Notes: a model not told the origin generated them from the letters alone. Positions 20,445 through 30,188 are shown, counted from the first letter of the stretch. The stretch: 58,181 bases of DNA from a bacterium (GCA_016124895.1 WGMU01000158.1:1-58181), one strand, 5' to 3'. Program-made: numbers and translations.

Positions 20445-22154
20445 TCAGGGAGTTCTCTGGAAACCAACGAGGCAGAGGTCATCGCTGTTCGCGTTGCCTT
20501 CTGAGAATGCCGCAACGTCGGCTACGATCGCGCTGATCAGGTCGCCGATTTCCAGCGGCCCAGTGCGGATAAACTCGGCCAGTCGCTTCGACCCGTACAG
20601 TTCGCGCGTCGTGTTCATCGCCTCGGTCACGCCGTCTGTGTAAAGGACCCACGTATCACCAGGCTGAAGCTCATAGGTGTCCTCGACGAACTTCTGATCG
20701 GGAATGATCCCCAGTGGAAGCCCGGATTCCTCGCTTTCAACGAGGTCCACTTTCCCGTCAAGATTGCGACGAATCGGCGCCAGATGCCCGGCACTGACAA
20801 GTGTAACGGTATGCTTTGCCGGGGCGATCACCAGCAGTGCGCACGTGATAAAACGATGCCCGAGGCCGCTGACGGAGATTTCCGAATTCAAACCTTCCAT
20901 GGCTTCTGCCGCACTGCCTGACGTCAGCAGGTGATAACGCGCGGCGGAATACAGGCGGGCCATCAGGAGAGCCGCGGGAACACCTTTACCCGCGACGTCG
21001 GCAACAGTCACGGCAATGCGGCCGTCGGGCAGCGCGACGTAATCGTAATAGTCTCCACCGACGTGCTGGGCTGCTTCGTAGAAGTCAGCGAAGTCGTAAT
21101 CTTTCAGCTTTGGCCGCTTGCTCGGCAGGAATCCGAGCTGCACCTGCATGGCGAATTCCAGTTCGCGGTCCATGTCCCGCCGCTTGAGCAACTGCTGATG
21201 CAGCTTCGCGTTCTCGATCGCCAGCGTGCATTGCGACGCAATTGTCACCAGCAGGTCGAGATCATCGCCGTCGAAACGCGCCTTTAGATCGAACGTCGTA
21301 ATCTGAATGGCTCCGAGCCGCTCATCACTCTGAGAGATCAGTGGTGCGCACATCATCGAGCGAATCTGCAGTCCGGCAAGACTCTCACTCGTGACAAACC
21401 GGCTGTCATCACTGGCGTCGGCACTGAGAATCGCTTCGCCGGATTCGAGCGCACGTTTCACGATCGTCCGCGAGACGGAGAACGAATCGTCGCCCGATCT
21501 GCGATTGCGAAACTCGCGGACCTTGGGCTCTCCTCCCGGCTCTTCGACCATCATGATCACAGCCTGATCCGCCTGCGGATAAATGCGGAACAGAGCCTCG
21601 AGGATATTCGGGAAGACCTCGTCGATATTCAGCACGCCGTTCAGCAGGTGACCAATTTCAACAATCGTCCGCAGTTTGACTTCAGGCTTCACACTTAGAC
21701 GGACGCCGGAGTTCGACCGCGCATCAATACTGGAGATGATCGACGATCGTTCCTGCGAGTCCGTTTCGAGTTCAGCGGTCTCCAGGCTGGACTTCGAACT
21801 GAGCGACGACTTGTCCGACGTCGCGTGCAGTTGCGTGTCGTTCTTGAAGAGGTCTGTCGAGCTGCCGGATTCAACGAAGCTGTAAGCAAAATCGCAGACG
21901 CGAACGATATCGCCGTCGGCCAGCAGTTTCGGATCCGTGACGTCAACGTCGTTGATCTGCGTACCGTTCCGGCTGCGCAGATCTTCCAGGTAATAGCTGC
22001 CGTGCAACTGCACGATCTGAGCGTGCTGACGGCTGACGGCCCCGTCTTCGAGCACGATGTCGCAACTGGGGTGGCGGCCGAAAACAATCCGTTCGCCGTC
22101 CAGCGGCACGATCCGGCCAGCATCTGCGCCCTGAAGAATCTTGAGATACGCCAC
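20445..22154 (-). CDS. FHA-GAF-PP2C (SpoIIE/RsbU-type) serine phosphatase
   Basis: A 569-residue cytoplasmic signalling protein. The N-terminal FHA domain (about 1-95; VFGRHPSCDIVLEDGAVSRQ, LRSRNGTQINDV) should bind phosphothreonine peptides. A GAF sensor domain (about 155-310) follows. The PP2C-type phosphatase domain (about 345-565) has GGDYYDYVAL, VADVAGKGVPAALLMA, VSAGHLAPI and LYTDGVTEAMN. RsbU/SpoIIE-like enzymes dephosphorylate anti-anti-sigma factors in partner-switching pathways. No such partner lies nearby. The GTG at 22154 gives the usual FHA start (M/V)AYLKILQGADAGR; the longer open frame to 22226 is less likely. It lies between trkA and the DinG-type gene on the same strand. Confidence 0.87.
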   Translation of the reverse strand: MAYLKILQGADAGRIVPLDGERIVFGRHPSCDIVLEDGAVSRQHAQIVQLHGSYYLEDLRSRNGTQINDVDVTDPKLLADGDIVRVCDFAYSFVESGSSTDLFKNDTQLHATSDKSSLSSKSSLETAELETDSQERSSIISSIDARSNSGVRLSVKPEVKLRTIVEIGHLLNGVLNIDEVFPNILEALFRIYPQADQAVIMMVEEPGGEPKVREFRNRRSGDDSFSVSRTIVKRALESGEAILSADASDDSRFVTSESLAGLQIRSMMCAPLISQSDERLGAIQITTFDLKARFDGDDLDLLVTIASQCTLAIENAKLHQQLLKRRDMDRELEFAMQVQLGFLPSKRPKLKDYDFADFYEAAQHVGGDYYDYVALPDGRIAVTVADVAGKGVPAALLMARLYSAARYHLLTSGSAAEAMEGLNSEISVSGLGHRFITCALLVIAPAKHTVTLVSAGHLAPIRRNLDGKVDLVESEESGLPLGIIPDQKFVEDTYELQPGDTWVLYTDGVTEAMNTTRELYGSKRLAEFIRTGPLEIGDLISAIVADVAAFSEGNANSDDLCLVGFQRTP

Positions 22155-22337
22155 AACGGCCCCAGGAATCTGAAGACTGCGGAACGGAACAAGCGACGCC
22201 AAGCAGGGTGCGGATTCTAGCTCCATGCCGGAAGTTCAACAATCAGGGCTGGCATCTGCTGCGTGGTCCACTCACGAAGTTCAGCCCGTCAGTGTTTCGT
22301 TTCCGGCGTCCCAGGCGGCCAGTCTCTCAACGCCTCT

Positions 22338-23678
22338 TCACCGCGACTCAAACAGCGCCAGTGTGTCGGCAATACTGTTGCGGTGGACAAGCACAACGGC
22401 TGTATCTCCAGGGCGAAGTGCGTCGTCGGCTCCCGGAACTTTGACAAAGTCTTCTCGCACGATCGCCGCGATCAGGCTTCCGGGAAGCGCCACATCGCGC
22501 AGCTTTGTGCCGACAATCGGGGCACCGCTGTCGATTTCGACTTCCCAGACCTCCGCGTCGCCACCAGAGATCCGCGACCCGCCGATAATCGCCCCGCCCT
22601 GCAGCATCCCGAGCACTTCGCGGGCGGTCACTTCGCGCGGACTGACAGCGACATCAATGCCGACCTTTTCGAGCACGTTCGCGTAATCGGGCCGGCGGAC
22701 GATTGAGAGAATCCGCTCGCAACCGAGTTCCCGCGCTTCAACCCCGCAGACAATGTTGTCTTCGTCGTGTCCGGTCGCGGCGACAAAGACATCCGCCTTT
22801 CCGACGCGGGCTTCCTGCATTTCAGCCTGGCGGGTCGCGTCGGCATGAAGCACTGTTGTGCCGTGCAGCCGCTCCGCCAGAAACTGACAGCGCCCCGCGT
22901 CGGCTTCCATCAGAATCACGTTGAAGCGGCCCTTCTGCAGCATGGCGGCGAGGTTGAAACCGATCTCGCCACCACCGGCGATAATCACGTTCTGCCGCGG
23001 TGGATGACGCGCCTCAAAAAAATCGTGCCGCGTCTTTTCGATCACGTCCTGTGTTCCGATCAGTGTGACGTGATCACCTGCCTCGATGACGTCATTCGCG
23101 CCGGCGATCACGCAGCGTTGGGGGCTCGATATCAATCCAATCCGGACGGTCTGTGGAAGCTGCAAATCCTTGAGCGGAATACCGAGCCCTTTCGACCCCG
23201 TCTGGACTGCGATTTCCTGAACTTCGATCCCGCCACGGGCGAAGTTTTCGACGGCAAACAGACTTGGCATCCGAATCGCGCGGGCAAGTTCCAGTGCCGT
23301 CAGCCGCTCCAGGCTGAGCAGGCGATCGATCCCGAAATGCCGCCGATAGTCGAACGTGCTGGCGTCGAGGTACGCCGGATTGAAGGCACGGGCAACGCTG
23401 CGTCGCGCCCCCATCGCCTTCGCCAGGCTGGCTCCCACCAGATTGATCTCGTCCGTCGACGTCACTGCGAGTACCAGGTCGGCGCTCTGCACTCCCGCCT
23501 GAAACAGCGTGATGGAATCGCAGGCCGAACCGCGCACTGTGCGTACATCGAGTTGCTCTTCCACCGCGCGCAGCGCACTCGCCGACGAATCGACCAGACT
23601 GATGCTGTGGCCGTTGGCGCAGAGCAGCCCGGCGATTGAGGTTCCCACTGTGCCGGCGCCAAAAATCACCGTGTTCAT
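22338..23678 (-). CDS. trkA: Trk potassium uptake protein TrkA
   Basis: A 446-residue cytoplasmic regulator of Trk/Ktr potassium channels. It has two repeats of a Rossmann-type RCK_N domain followed by RCK_C. The first starts [19 protein letters not shown] with D30 in SLVDSS as the NAD-binding acidic residue. The second, from about 230, starts [18 protein letters not shown] with EAD as its acidic end. RCK_C tracts are IPLKDLQLP and [18 protein letters not shown]. Length and duplication match E. coli TrkA. The membrane partner TrkH/TrkG is not in the window. The gene is divergent from the response regulator across a 309-base gap. Confidence 0.93.
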   Translation of the reverse strand: MNTVIFGAGTVGTSIAGLLCANGHSISLVDSSASALRAVEEQLDVRTVRGSACDSITLFQAGVQSADLVLAVTSTDEINLVGASLAKAMGARRSVARAFNPAYLDASTFDYRRHFGIDRLLSLERLTALELARAIRMPSLFAVENFARGGIEVQEIAVQTGSKGLGIPLKDLQLPQTVRIGLISSPQRCVIAGANDVIEAGDHVTLIGTQDVIEKTRHDFFEARHPPRQNVIIAGGGEIGFNLAAMLQKGRFNVILMEADAGRCQFLAERLHGTTVLHADATRQAEMQEARVGKADVFVAATGHDEDNIVCGVEARELGCERILSIVRRPDYANVLEKVGIDVAVSPREVTAREVLGMLQGGAIIGGSRISGGDAEVWEVEIDSGAPIVGTKLRDVALPGSLIAAIVREDFVKVPGADDALRPGDTAVVLVHRNSIADTLALFESR

Positions 23679-23859
23679 CGCATGTCCGTTTTGCGGGTTC
23701 GTCGCCGACCGGTCGCACTGACTTCGGAACAGGATCCGAATCCAGACGACGTCCAGTGACGGTCAGCGGCAGACTCGACAGAAATCAGCGGCTGCCATGT
23801 GCAACCGATCGTGCGGGGATTGTGAGCGACGGACTTTTCGGAACCAATCGACTTCCCGG

Positions 23860-23888
23860 CAGAATCCAGCTCGCCCTTCTGGATTCTG
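23860..23888. promoter_or_regulatory. Perfect inverted repeat in the trkA / response-regulator divergent gap
   Basis: CAGAATCCAG and CTGGATTCTG are exact reverse complements separated by 9 bases. They lie in the 309-base region between trkA and the response regulator, which otherwise shows no gene. A TATGAT box begins a few bases after the right arm and could be a -10 element for the regulator gene. An operator or attenuating hairpin is possible; this is inference from position. Confidence 0.4.
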
Positions 23889-23987
23889 CTCCGTGAAAGT
23901 ATGATGAAATGCTGATTGATTCTGGCCTTGAGCAACGGGAACTGGCTAAGAAGGCAGACTCAGCCGCGACATCGTGGAGACTTATCC

Positions 23988-24545
23988 ATGCTGGATAACT
24001 TCCTGGCAGGCGAATCAGCAGGCGCGATTGCGACTCGCATCCTTGTCGTCGAGGACGACGCTGAACAGGCGGCGGCGTTGAAAAACCTGCTGCAGGACAA
24101 CGGCTTCCAGGTACAGACGGCCAAAGATGGCGGCCAGGCTCAGTCGTCCTTTCAGATGTACAAGCCGGATTTCGTAATCCTCGACCTGATCCTTCCGGGA
24201 CAGAGTGGCTTTGAAATCTGCGAGCGAATGAAGCAGTGGAACGACGCGATTCCAATTCTCATCCTCTCAGAGATTACACTTGATGACGCCCGCAATCTGG
24301 CGACGCGCGTCGGAGCTGATGGTTATCTCACCAAGCCGTACAACTCGGCGTTTCTTTTAAGTCAGATCCACGATATCGCTCAGGAAGTCTGGGAACGCAC
24401 TCATCTGGGCCAGTCTCGACGCGACGACCGTATCCGGTTCAAATGTCGCTGCGGCAAGAAGTTCAAACTCAGTCAGAGACATCGCGGCCGGACGATGACC
24501 TGTCCGGACTGCGGCGACCCTCTGGTCGTTCCGTTTCATGACTGA
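23988..24545 (+). CDS. Response regulator with C-terminal zinc-ribbon-like module
   Basis: A 185-residue protein. The receiver domain (about 16-130) has the acidic pair D23-D24, phospho-acceptor D66 in VILDLILPGQSG, S94 in LILSE and K116 in LTKPY, so it looks fully functional. Instead of a DNA-binding output domain, the C-terminal 40 residues carry CRCGKKF and CPDCG, two C-x-C/C-x2-C knuckles typical of small zinc ribbons. The output is therefore likely protein or nucleic-acid binding of unknown kind. The ATG follows a GGAG eight bases away. An FHA gene 75 bases downstream on the same strand suggests a signalling operon. No histidine kinase is in the window. Confidence 0.87.
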   Translation: MLDNFLAGESAGAIATRILVVEDDAEQAAALKNLLQDNGFQVQTAKDGGQAQSSFQMYKPDFVILDLILPGQSGFEICERMKQWNDAIPILILSEITLDDARNLATRVGADGYLTKPYNSAFLLSQIHDIAQEVWERTHLGQSRRDDRIRFKCRCGKKFKLSQRHRGRTMTCPDCGDPLVVPFHD

Positions 24546-24620
24546 TCTCGGGCCACGCGAGATGATCCGGAGGCTGCCGGCGATTCTCGCAGAACTGAAT
24601 TGAGTTCTCGGGAGAACGCG

Positions 24621-25172
24621 ATGGCGAAACTTCTGATCCTCACCGGAAAACACCAGGGAAAACGGCTGACTCTCCCCGATCGAGACGTCATCGTGGGCCG
24701 CTCCGAGGAATGCAACATCACGTTGAAGACGGACGAAGTCAGCCGGCAGCACTGTCGCCTGAGCGTCATCGAAGGACAGCTCACCGTCTGTGACCTCGGC
24801 AGCCGGAATGGTACGGTGGTCAATGGTGTCGAAGCCGTCGGTGACGTCCCTCTGAACGACGGTGACGAACTCCAGATCGGCCCGATGCGGTTCCGCGTGC
24901 AGACATCGCCCCCCGCCGATGCAAAGCCTTCCTCCAACTCACTGGCGGTCAATGCCCCAGCCTCCGGCCAGCTCGACGAAGACAGCATTGCGAGCTGGCT
25001 GTCTGAGAATTCCGACGACACACATACGATCAAAGCCGCAGCCGACGACGACACCGCGATTCATCCGGTTGTCGGTCCATCGTCCAGAAAGACGTTTGCC
25101 TCAGTGGCAGACGAGGCGCAGGACATCATCAAGCGGCACCTGCAACTGAAGTCCGGCAGCGGCTCGACCTGA
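24621..25172 (+). CDS. FHA domain protein
   Basis: A 183-residue cytoplasmic protein starting MAKLLILTGKHQGKRLTLPD. The FHA fold (about 1-95) has its binding residues in VGRSEECNITL, VSRQHC and DLGSRNGTVVNG and should recognise phosphothreonine. The remaining C-terminal half is acidic and low in recognisable structure. The ATG is preferred over the TTG at 24600 because GGGAG lies just before it. It follows the response regulator on the same strand and has a domain in common with the FHA-GAF-PP2C phosphatase at 20445, which suggests a common Ser/Thr phosphorylation circuit, but no kinase is seen. Confidence 0.87.
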   Translation: MAKLLILTGKHQGKRLTLPDRDVIVGRSEECNITLKTDEVSRQHCRLSVIEGQLTVCDLGSRNGTVVNGVEAVGDVPLNDGDELQIGPMRFRVQTSPPADAKPSSNSLAVNAPASGQLDEDSIASWLSENSDDTHTIKAAADDDTAIHPVVGPSSRKTFASVADEAQDIIKRHLQLKSGSGST

Positions 25173-25232
25173 CGCAACCTGCTGCCCACCGCGTTGACAA
25201 GCAGCAGCCTCTGACGCAGAAAGTCTTCGGTC

Positions 25233-26462
25233 ATGCGCCCGGTGACAGTTCTGATTCCCGTTCTCATCAGCGTTTTATCAGTATCTTCCCCGAGCGACTC
25301 GCGACTGCTGGCCACCGACGCTCCCTGGCGGCGGCACACGATCGATCATTCCTCGCGCGGTGCCGACGGCGTTCGGCTCGCGGATGCCAATGGAGACGGC
25401 CATCTCGACATCACGACCGGCTGGGAAGAAGGCGGCATCATCCGCGTTTATCTCAATCCCGGACCGCAGTCCGTCACGCTGAAATGGCCAGCCGTGACGG
25501 TCGGCAAAGTAAAGTCGCCGGAAGACGCTGTCTTCGCGGACCTCGACGGCGATGGAGCTGTCGACGTCGTCAGTTCGTGCGAAGGCAAAACCCGCACGAT
25601 GTTCATCCACTGGGCTCCGTCTGACGGGGCCGACTATCTCCGCGAATCCGCGTGGACAACGCAGGCCATCCCCTGCACACAGAGCAGCCAGATGTGGATG
25701 TTCGCGCTGCCGCTCGACGTTGACGGCCTCAGCGGCATTGACGTCGTCGTCGGCTCGAAGGGCAACAACGGCTCGATTGGCTGGCTCGAATCTCCTGCCG
25801 ATCCGCGCGACATCTCCGCGTGGAAGTATCACCGCCTGCGCGACTCCGGCTGGATCATGTCGCTGATCGCGCGTGATATGGACGACGACGGAGATGACGA
25901 CGTCATCGCGTCCGACCGCAAGGGACCAAACCGCCGTGTGCTGTGGCTTGAGAATCCCGGGCAGACAGCCAATCAATCGCACGCGGACTGGACTGAGCAT
26001 CGAATCGGCGGCGACGACTCGGAAACGATGTTTATCGACGTCCATTCGCCGCGCGAGCAACCCGACTCCCCGCCAACCGAAATCTTCAGCGCCACCAAGC
26101 CGATCGAGATGCGACTGTTTATGCGCGCCAGCGTGTCGTCCGGCTGGCAGACAAGACGGTTGTTGATTGACGACAACGCATCGATCGGTACCGCCAAGAG
26201 TGTCCGTATCGCCGATGTCGACCTGAACGACAAGCCCGACATCGTCTACTCGTGCGAGCAGGCTGATGGCCAGAAACACGGCGTGTTCTGGTTTTCGCCG
26301 AGCGAAAAACGCTTTCATCGCCACCCGATCAGCGGGCCGGAAGGCGTGAAGTTCGACCTGCTGCAGCTCGTCGATCTCGACGCCGACGGAGACCTCGACG
26401 TCATCACGTGCGAAGAACGAGCGAACCTCGGTGTCATCTGGTACGAGAATCCCACCAGATAG
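25233..26462 (+). CDS. Secreted FG-GAP/VCBS repeat protein
   Basis: A 409-residue exported protein with a signal peptide (MRPVTVLIPVLISVLSV). At least six repeats carry calcium-loop-like cores: DANGDGHLDITTG, DLDGDGAVDVVSS, DVDGLSGIDVVVG, DMDDDGDDDVIAS, DVDLNDKPDIVYS and DLDADGDLDVITC. These suggest a seven-bladed beta-propeller like the integrin alpha FG-GAP fold, probably extracellular and calcium-stabilised. No enzymatic motif is seen. The TAG stop codon is the first three bases of a palindromic repeat (26460-26495), so the original C terminus may have been altered by the repeat. Confidence 0.87.
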   Translation: MRPVTVLIPVLISVLSVSSPSDSRLLATDAPWRRHTIDHSSRGADGVRLADANGDGHLDITTGWEEGGIIRVYLNPGPQSVTLKWPAVTVGKVKSPEDAVFADLDGDGAVDVVSSCEGKTRTMFIHWAPSDGADYLRESAWTTQAIPCTQSSQMWMFALPLDVDGLSGIDVVVGSKGNNGSIGWLESPADPRDISAWKYHRLRDSGWIMSLIARDMDDDGDDDVIASDRKGPNRRVLWLENPGQTANQSHADWTEHRIGGDDSETMFIDVHSPREQPDSPPTEIFSATKPIEMRLFMRASVSSGWQTRRLLIDDNASIGTAKSVRIADVDLNDKPDIVYSCEQADGQKHGVFWFSPSEKRFHRHPISGPEGVKFDLLQLVDLDADGDLDVITCEERANLGVIWYENPTR

Positions 26463-26495
26463 CGGAACGGCGCAAGCCGTCCGGTTGATAAATGA
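26460..26495. repeat. Short repeat (TAGCGG-ACGGC family), copy 1
   Basis: The unit starts TAGCGGAACGGCGCAAGCC and continues to AAATGA, with a short internal inverted repeat (CGGAACGGC / GCCGTCCG). A related unit occurs within a coding sequence at 35131-35169. Its first three bases are the stop codon of the FG-GAP gene. Confidence 0.75.
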
Positions 26496-26654
26496 AGACA
26501 CGTAAGACCGGCGGGCGTCTCACCGGGCCAGCGCTTTTGCAATTTCAACTTGCTGGCAACTTGATCCCGACGCTCATCTTCGACACGGTTTTCTCCTCTC
26601 GGGCCAATCAAATCCTCCCGTTCGCGACTGCGAGCGACAGCCGGGTAGCCTCTG

Positions 26655-28145
26655 ATGAACGGCGTTTTGGGAGTTCTGTCACGGGCAGCTTTCCTGCCTG
26701 CTTCTCTGCGGACTCAGACGATCCAGCGACTCGGATCCAGCGGCAGCAGCTCTGCAGCCCGGCAACTGATTGCAACACTCGCCGCCGACGATCAGGAAAC
26801 TCACAGCGCTGTTCTGACGGCGCTGACAGCGTGCGGTCCCGCCGTCGTTCAGCCAGCGACGGAACTCCTCAAAGGCAGCGCGGCCAAACTCCGCAGCGCC
26901 GCCGCCGAATCTCTCGCTCAGGCCGGGCCGGCTGCGGTGTCAGCGCTCCCGACGCTGCAGCACGATCTGGCAACCGCTCCGCCGGACGTGCGCATCAGTT
27001 TTCTGAAAGCCATTGGTGCGATGGGATCCGGTGCCGCTCCAGCCGTTGACGATGTCGGCGGACAACTCGAAGACAGCAACTCGCGAGTCGTCGCCGCGGC
27101 CGCGACGGCTCTCGGTCAGATCGGGCCGGCCGCGAAAGGTTTCGTGCCGCAGCTAATCGTCCTGGTGGGACATCTCGAAAAGCCGATTCGTGACGCAGCC
27201 GGCGAAGCGGTCGGCCGGATTGGCCCCATCACAAAGGTCTTCGTTCCGAAACTCATCGAGCAGCTCGCGCACGAAGACAACGGCGTGCGCGTCGCCGCCG
27301 CAAAGGCGCTCGGAGAAATGGGCAGTGATGCCGCAAAGGCCGCCGGGCCGCTCAGTGCGATTCTCGAAGACACCTCGCGGGACGTCCGCCAGGCGGCCGC
27401 CGAAGCCCTCGGAAAAATCGGCGAGCCGGCCGGCGCGACGGCACCGAGAATTGCCCGCCTGCTCTCCGACCGCGATTACGGAGTGCAGGCCGCAGCTGCG
27501 CGAGCCTGCGGACAGGTCGGTCTGTTCGACGCCGACGCGATCGGGCAACTCACTCAATTGCTCGGTCACAATCGAGGTTCCGTACGCCACGCCGCCGCCG
27601 AAGCCGTCGGAATGCTCGGCCCGAAAGCCGCGTCAGCCGCGCGCGGATTGATTACTCTGTTTGACGACAAGTACGAAGCCATCCAGCTCGCCGCCGTGCG
27701 TTCCCTCGGCCACCTGGGAACAATCGACGCCGCTCACATTTCCGCCATCGAGCTGAGACTGCAGAGTCCGGATATGTCGACTCGATTGCTGGCCGCCCGC
27801 GCTCTGGCGTCATTGGGTCCGGCTGCCGCCGCTACCGCTCCATCACTGATCCGCGCCGCCACTGACTCGTCCGAGCAGTTTGCCGCAAAGTGCGTCGAAG
27901 CACTGATCAATATGGGAGCCAGCATTCAGCCGAGCCTGCCGCTGATTACCGAACAGCTCAGCAACGGCGACTCACTGACAAAGCAGCGCACGCTGAAAGT
28001 GGTCGCATGCCTCGCGACTTACGCCGGCAGCATCGCAGACTCCGTGCAGACCTGCTCCAGCGATCCCGACCCGGCAACCCGCGAAGCCGCCCGCGCCGCA
28101 CTGGAACTGATCCAGAAGGCGCAGCTCTCAGGAATGTCGCGATAA
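26655..28145 (+). CDS. HEAT-repeat protein
   Basis: A 496-residue protein made almost wholly of about twelve HEAT/PBS-lyase-like repeats of 37-40 residues, such as VRVAAAKALGEMGSDAAKAA and VRQAAAEALGKIGEPAGATA. They would form a superhelical scaffold for protein-protein contacts. There is no clear signal peptide and no enzymatic motif, so the location is unknown. The gap of 190 bases from the FG-GAP gene contains a repeat. The next gene is convergent, with a palindrome in the gap. Confidence 0.88.
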   Translation: MNGVLGVLSRAAFLPASLRTQTIQRLGSSGSSSAARQLIATLAADDQETHSAVLTALTACGPAVVQPATELLKGSAAKLRSAAAESLAQAGPAAVSALPTLQHDLATAPPDVRISFLKAIGAMGSGAAPAVDDVGGQLEDSNSRVVAAAATALGQIGPAAKGFVPQLIVLVGHLEKPIRDAAGEAVGRIGPITKVFVPKLIEQLAHEDNGVRVAAAKALGEMGSDAAKAAGPLSAILEDTSRDVRQAAAEALGKIGEPAGATAPRIARLLSDRDYGVQAAAARACGQVGLFDADAIGQLTQLLGHNRGSVRHAAAEAVGMLGPKAASAARGLITLFDDKYEAIQLAAVRSLGHLGTIDAAHISAIELRLQSPDMSTRLLAARALASLGPAAAATAPSLIRAATDSSEQFAAKCVEALINMGASIQPSLPLITEQLSNGDSLTKQRTLKVVACLATYAGSIADSVQTCSSDPDPATREAARAALELIQKAQLSGMSR

Positions 28146-28174
28146 AAACGGCTTCAGAATCCGATCCAGACTTT

Positions 28175-28226
28175 GAACAGGAGATAACAGCGACTGGTTG
28201 CCTCTGGGCTCTCTCTTCTCCTGTTC
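28175..28226. repeat. Palindromic repeat (ACAGGAGA family), copy 2
   Basis: GAACAGGAGA and TCTCCTGTTC form a perfect 10-bp inverted repeat around 32 bases. It lies between the converging HEAT gene and the secreted-protein gene, a natural place for a bidirectional terminator. The core resembles the repeat at 8063-8116. Confidence 0.7.
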
Positions 28227-28251
28227 AGTTTCCTGTCTGACGCGGCAGAGA

Positions 28252-30078
28252 TTACTCCGCCCGCTGCCAGGGAAATTTCAGCGTCGGCTTCTCGCAATAA
28301 CGACGCGTACCCAGAACCAGCTTCGTTCCACAGCCGGGACCGAGCGTCACCGTCAGGCTGCGGGCGTCGATCTTTGATGGCTGGCCATCGACGTCGAGCG
28401 TCATAAAGCGATGCTCGGCATAACCGCCGGCCTGAATCGTCACCGTCTTCGCTTCGAGCTGATCGGTATTCACCAGCGTCAATGTCGTCGAGTCCGCCTC
28501 AAGCTTCTCGACCAGCGCCGCGCAGCCCTCCGGCAAACCGGCTCGACGGGCGACCGGATCGAAGTACCGCACGCGGCAGTGCAACACGAGTCCCTGCTTG
28601 TTCGTCGGCAGGCCACCCAGCGCCAGCCGCACCAGTGACGCGATGCTCGCCGGGTTGTACTTCATCGGGTCGTCGGCCAGTCGCGTGTCGGGCGTCGTTT
28701 TGTCTTCGCGTGAGGCCAGCACGCGACGCCGCACGCTGGCCAGATCCGCCCGCAGCGCCTGTTCGAGATAACCGGCATTCTTCCCGTCGAGGAATCCCCA
28801 CCAACCGCCTTTCGAGACCTGCGAAACATCCTCGTCGTTGAGCGTCAGATACGCGATCTCTTCAACACCGACCGAATACTTTGCCGTCGAGTACGCGTAC
28901 CAGCCGTCGTCGCCAAACATCGACGGATACTGCAGCTTCCCGTCGATCATCTTCGCCTGAGCATTGATCTTCCGAATCTGTTGTCGCCACGGATCGAGGA
29001 ACCGGTCATCGCCGGTCAGCAGGTACGCGTTCGTAAATCCCGGCAGGCCCAGATAGTGCGTGTTGCGATGCGCGAGTTCTCCGGTCTGCGGTACTTCGAC
29101 ACTGAACCCCCAGCCGTAGACGCCGCCGTACCACTTTCCCTCCGGCCCGCCGATCTTCCCGTCGAGACCGATCTTTGTCGGAATGATGAAGTCGTTATTG
29201 ATGATTCGCTGCCGCCAGGCGTCAACGTATTCGAGCACCCAGTCGCGATATCGTTCCTCGCCGGTCAGCAGGAACGCATTCAGCGGCAGCGCCGTCGAGA
29301 GCAGATTCTGCGGATGATCGCCGACGATGTCGTTGTAGTCTTTGAAGTGAGCGACCATCTGCTCGTACGACGTCTCGCCGTGCCCGAGTTCAAAGCGATG
29401 TTCGATCTCGATCGGATCGCCGGCCCAGTCGAGTCCCGTCGCAGGACGCAGCACCGGACCGCGGCTGCCGTTAAACATGCTGCGAATGATGCGGTGCTGC
29501 GGGTCGTAATTCGGAGCCTGCGGATCATCATTCAGATATAAGCCCGCGTACCGCTTCGTCCGCTGAACCAGCGCCCGGTCCGTCGAATCCGACAGTCCCT
29601 GCAGACAGAAGACGGTCAGTCCCTCGGCGTTGTGCAGCCAGTCAAACTGGACGGGAAACTCTTTGTAGTACATCCCGTCCCGGGCGAACGGAACTTCCAC
29701 TGTCTTCGCCAGCGTGTACTGCCGCAGGTGACCTTCCCATGCCTTCTTGTAAAGCGTCAGTACCCGGTCATCAGCTCCGATGGCGTGCAGAATCGGCCAG
29801 TGCAGACAGTTCTCGATCGCGTCATCCGGCCCGTCGTCCCCACCCCAGCGTTCGACGCACAGCAGAAACCCCCGCTCGTCGAAATAGCGATGAAAGAACT
29901 CGTTGCACGCGTCCGCATTCGCTTTCAGCAGCTCGCATTCGAGCAACGCCCAGGCTGGCGGCGAAAGCGGAGTGTCGATCACCACCCGCGGCGTCACGTC
30001 ATCCGAGTACGCCGGTTTCAGGACACTCAGCCCCAGCAGAACAGCCCCTGCCAGCCCGATCAAGGCGCGTTTCATCAT
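28252..30078 (-). CDS. Secreted protein of unknown function, possibly an alpha/alpha-toroid glycan-active enzyme
   Basis: A 608-residue protein with a signal peptide (MMKRALIGLAGAVLLGLSVL, cleavage near AYS-DD). The mature part is rich in helices with aromatic and acidic residues: CVERWGGDDGPDDAIENCLH, FPVQFDWLHNAEGLT and FEHRF-like segments, and several repeats of the pattern LLTGEERYRDW / LLTGDDRFLDPW. Such repeats are common in alpha/alpha-barrel hydrolases and lyases acting on sugars. The C-terminal part (from about 470) looks like a beta domain. I do not recognise the family, so substrate and activity are unknown. It converges with the HEAT gene. Confidence 0.7.
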   Translation of the reverse strand: MMKRALIGLAGAVLLGLSVLKPAYSDDVTPRVVIDTPLSPPAWALLECELLKANADACNEFFHRYFDERGFLLCVERWGGDDGPDDAIENCLHWPILHAIGADDRVLTLYKKAWEGHLRQYTLAKTVEVPFARDGMYYKEFPVQFDWLHNAEGLTVFCLQGLSDSTDRALVQRTKRYAGLYLNDDPQAPNYDPQHRIIRSMFNGSRGPVLRPATGLDWAGDPIEIEHRFELGHGETSYEQMVAHFKDYNDIVGDHPQNLLSTALPLNAFLLTGEERYRDWVLEYVDAWRQRIINNDFIIPTKIGLDGKIGGPEGKWYGGVYGWGFSVEVPQTGELAHRNTHYLGLPGFTNAYLLTGDDRFLDPWRQQIRKINAQAKMIDGKLQYPSMFGDDGWYAYSTAKYSVGVEEIAYLTLNDEDVSQVSKGGWWGFLDGKNAGYLEQALRADLASVRRRVLASREDKTTPDTRLADDPMKYNPASIASLVRLALGGLPTNKQGLVLHCRVRYFDPVARRAGLPEGCAALVEKLEADSTTLTLVNTDQLEAKTVTIQAGGYAEHRFMTLDVDGQPSKIDARSLTVTLGPGCGTKLVLGTRRYCEKPTLKFPWQRAE

Positions 30079-30188
30079 GTGGCTCCCGAGTCACGGATTA
30101 CGATCACGAGATCGTATCAGTGAGCCGCCGCGAGACGAACCGCCGACCGTTTTCGCCTGGAACAGTGGGCCAGACATCCTGAAAACCA

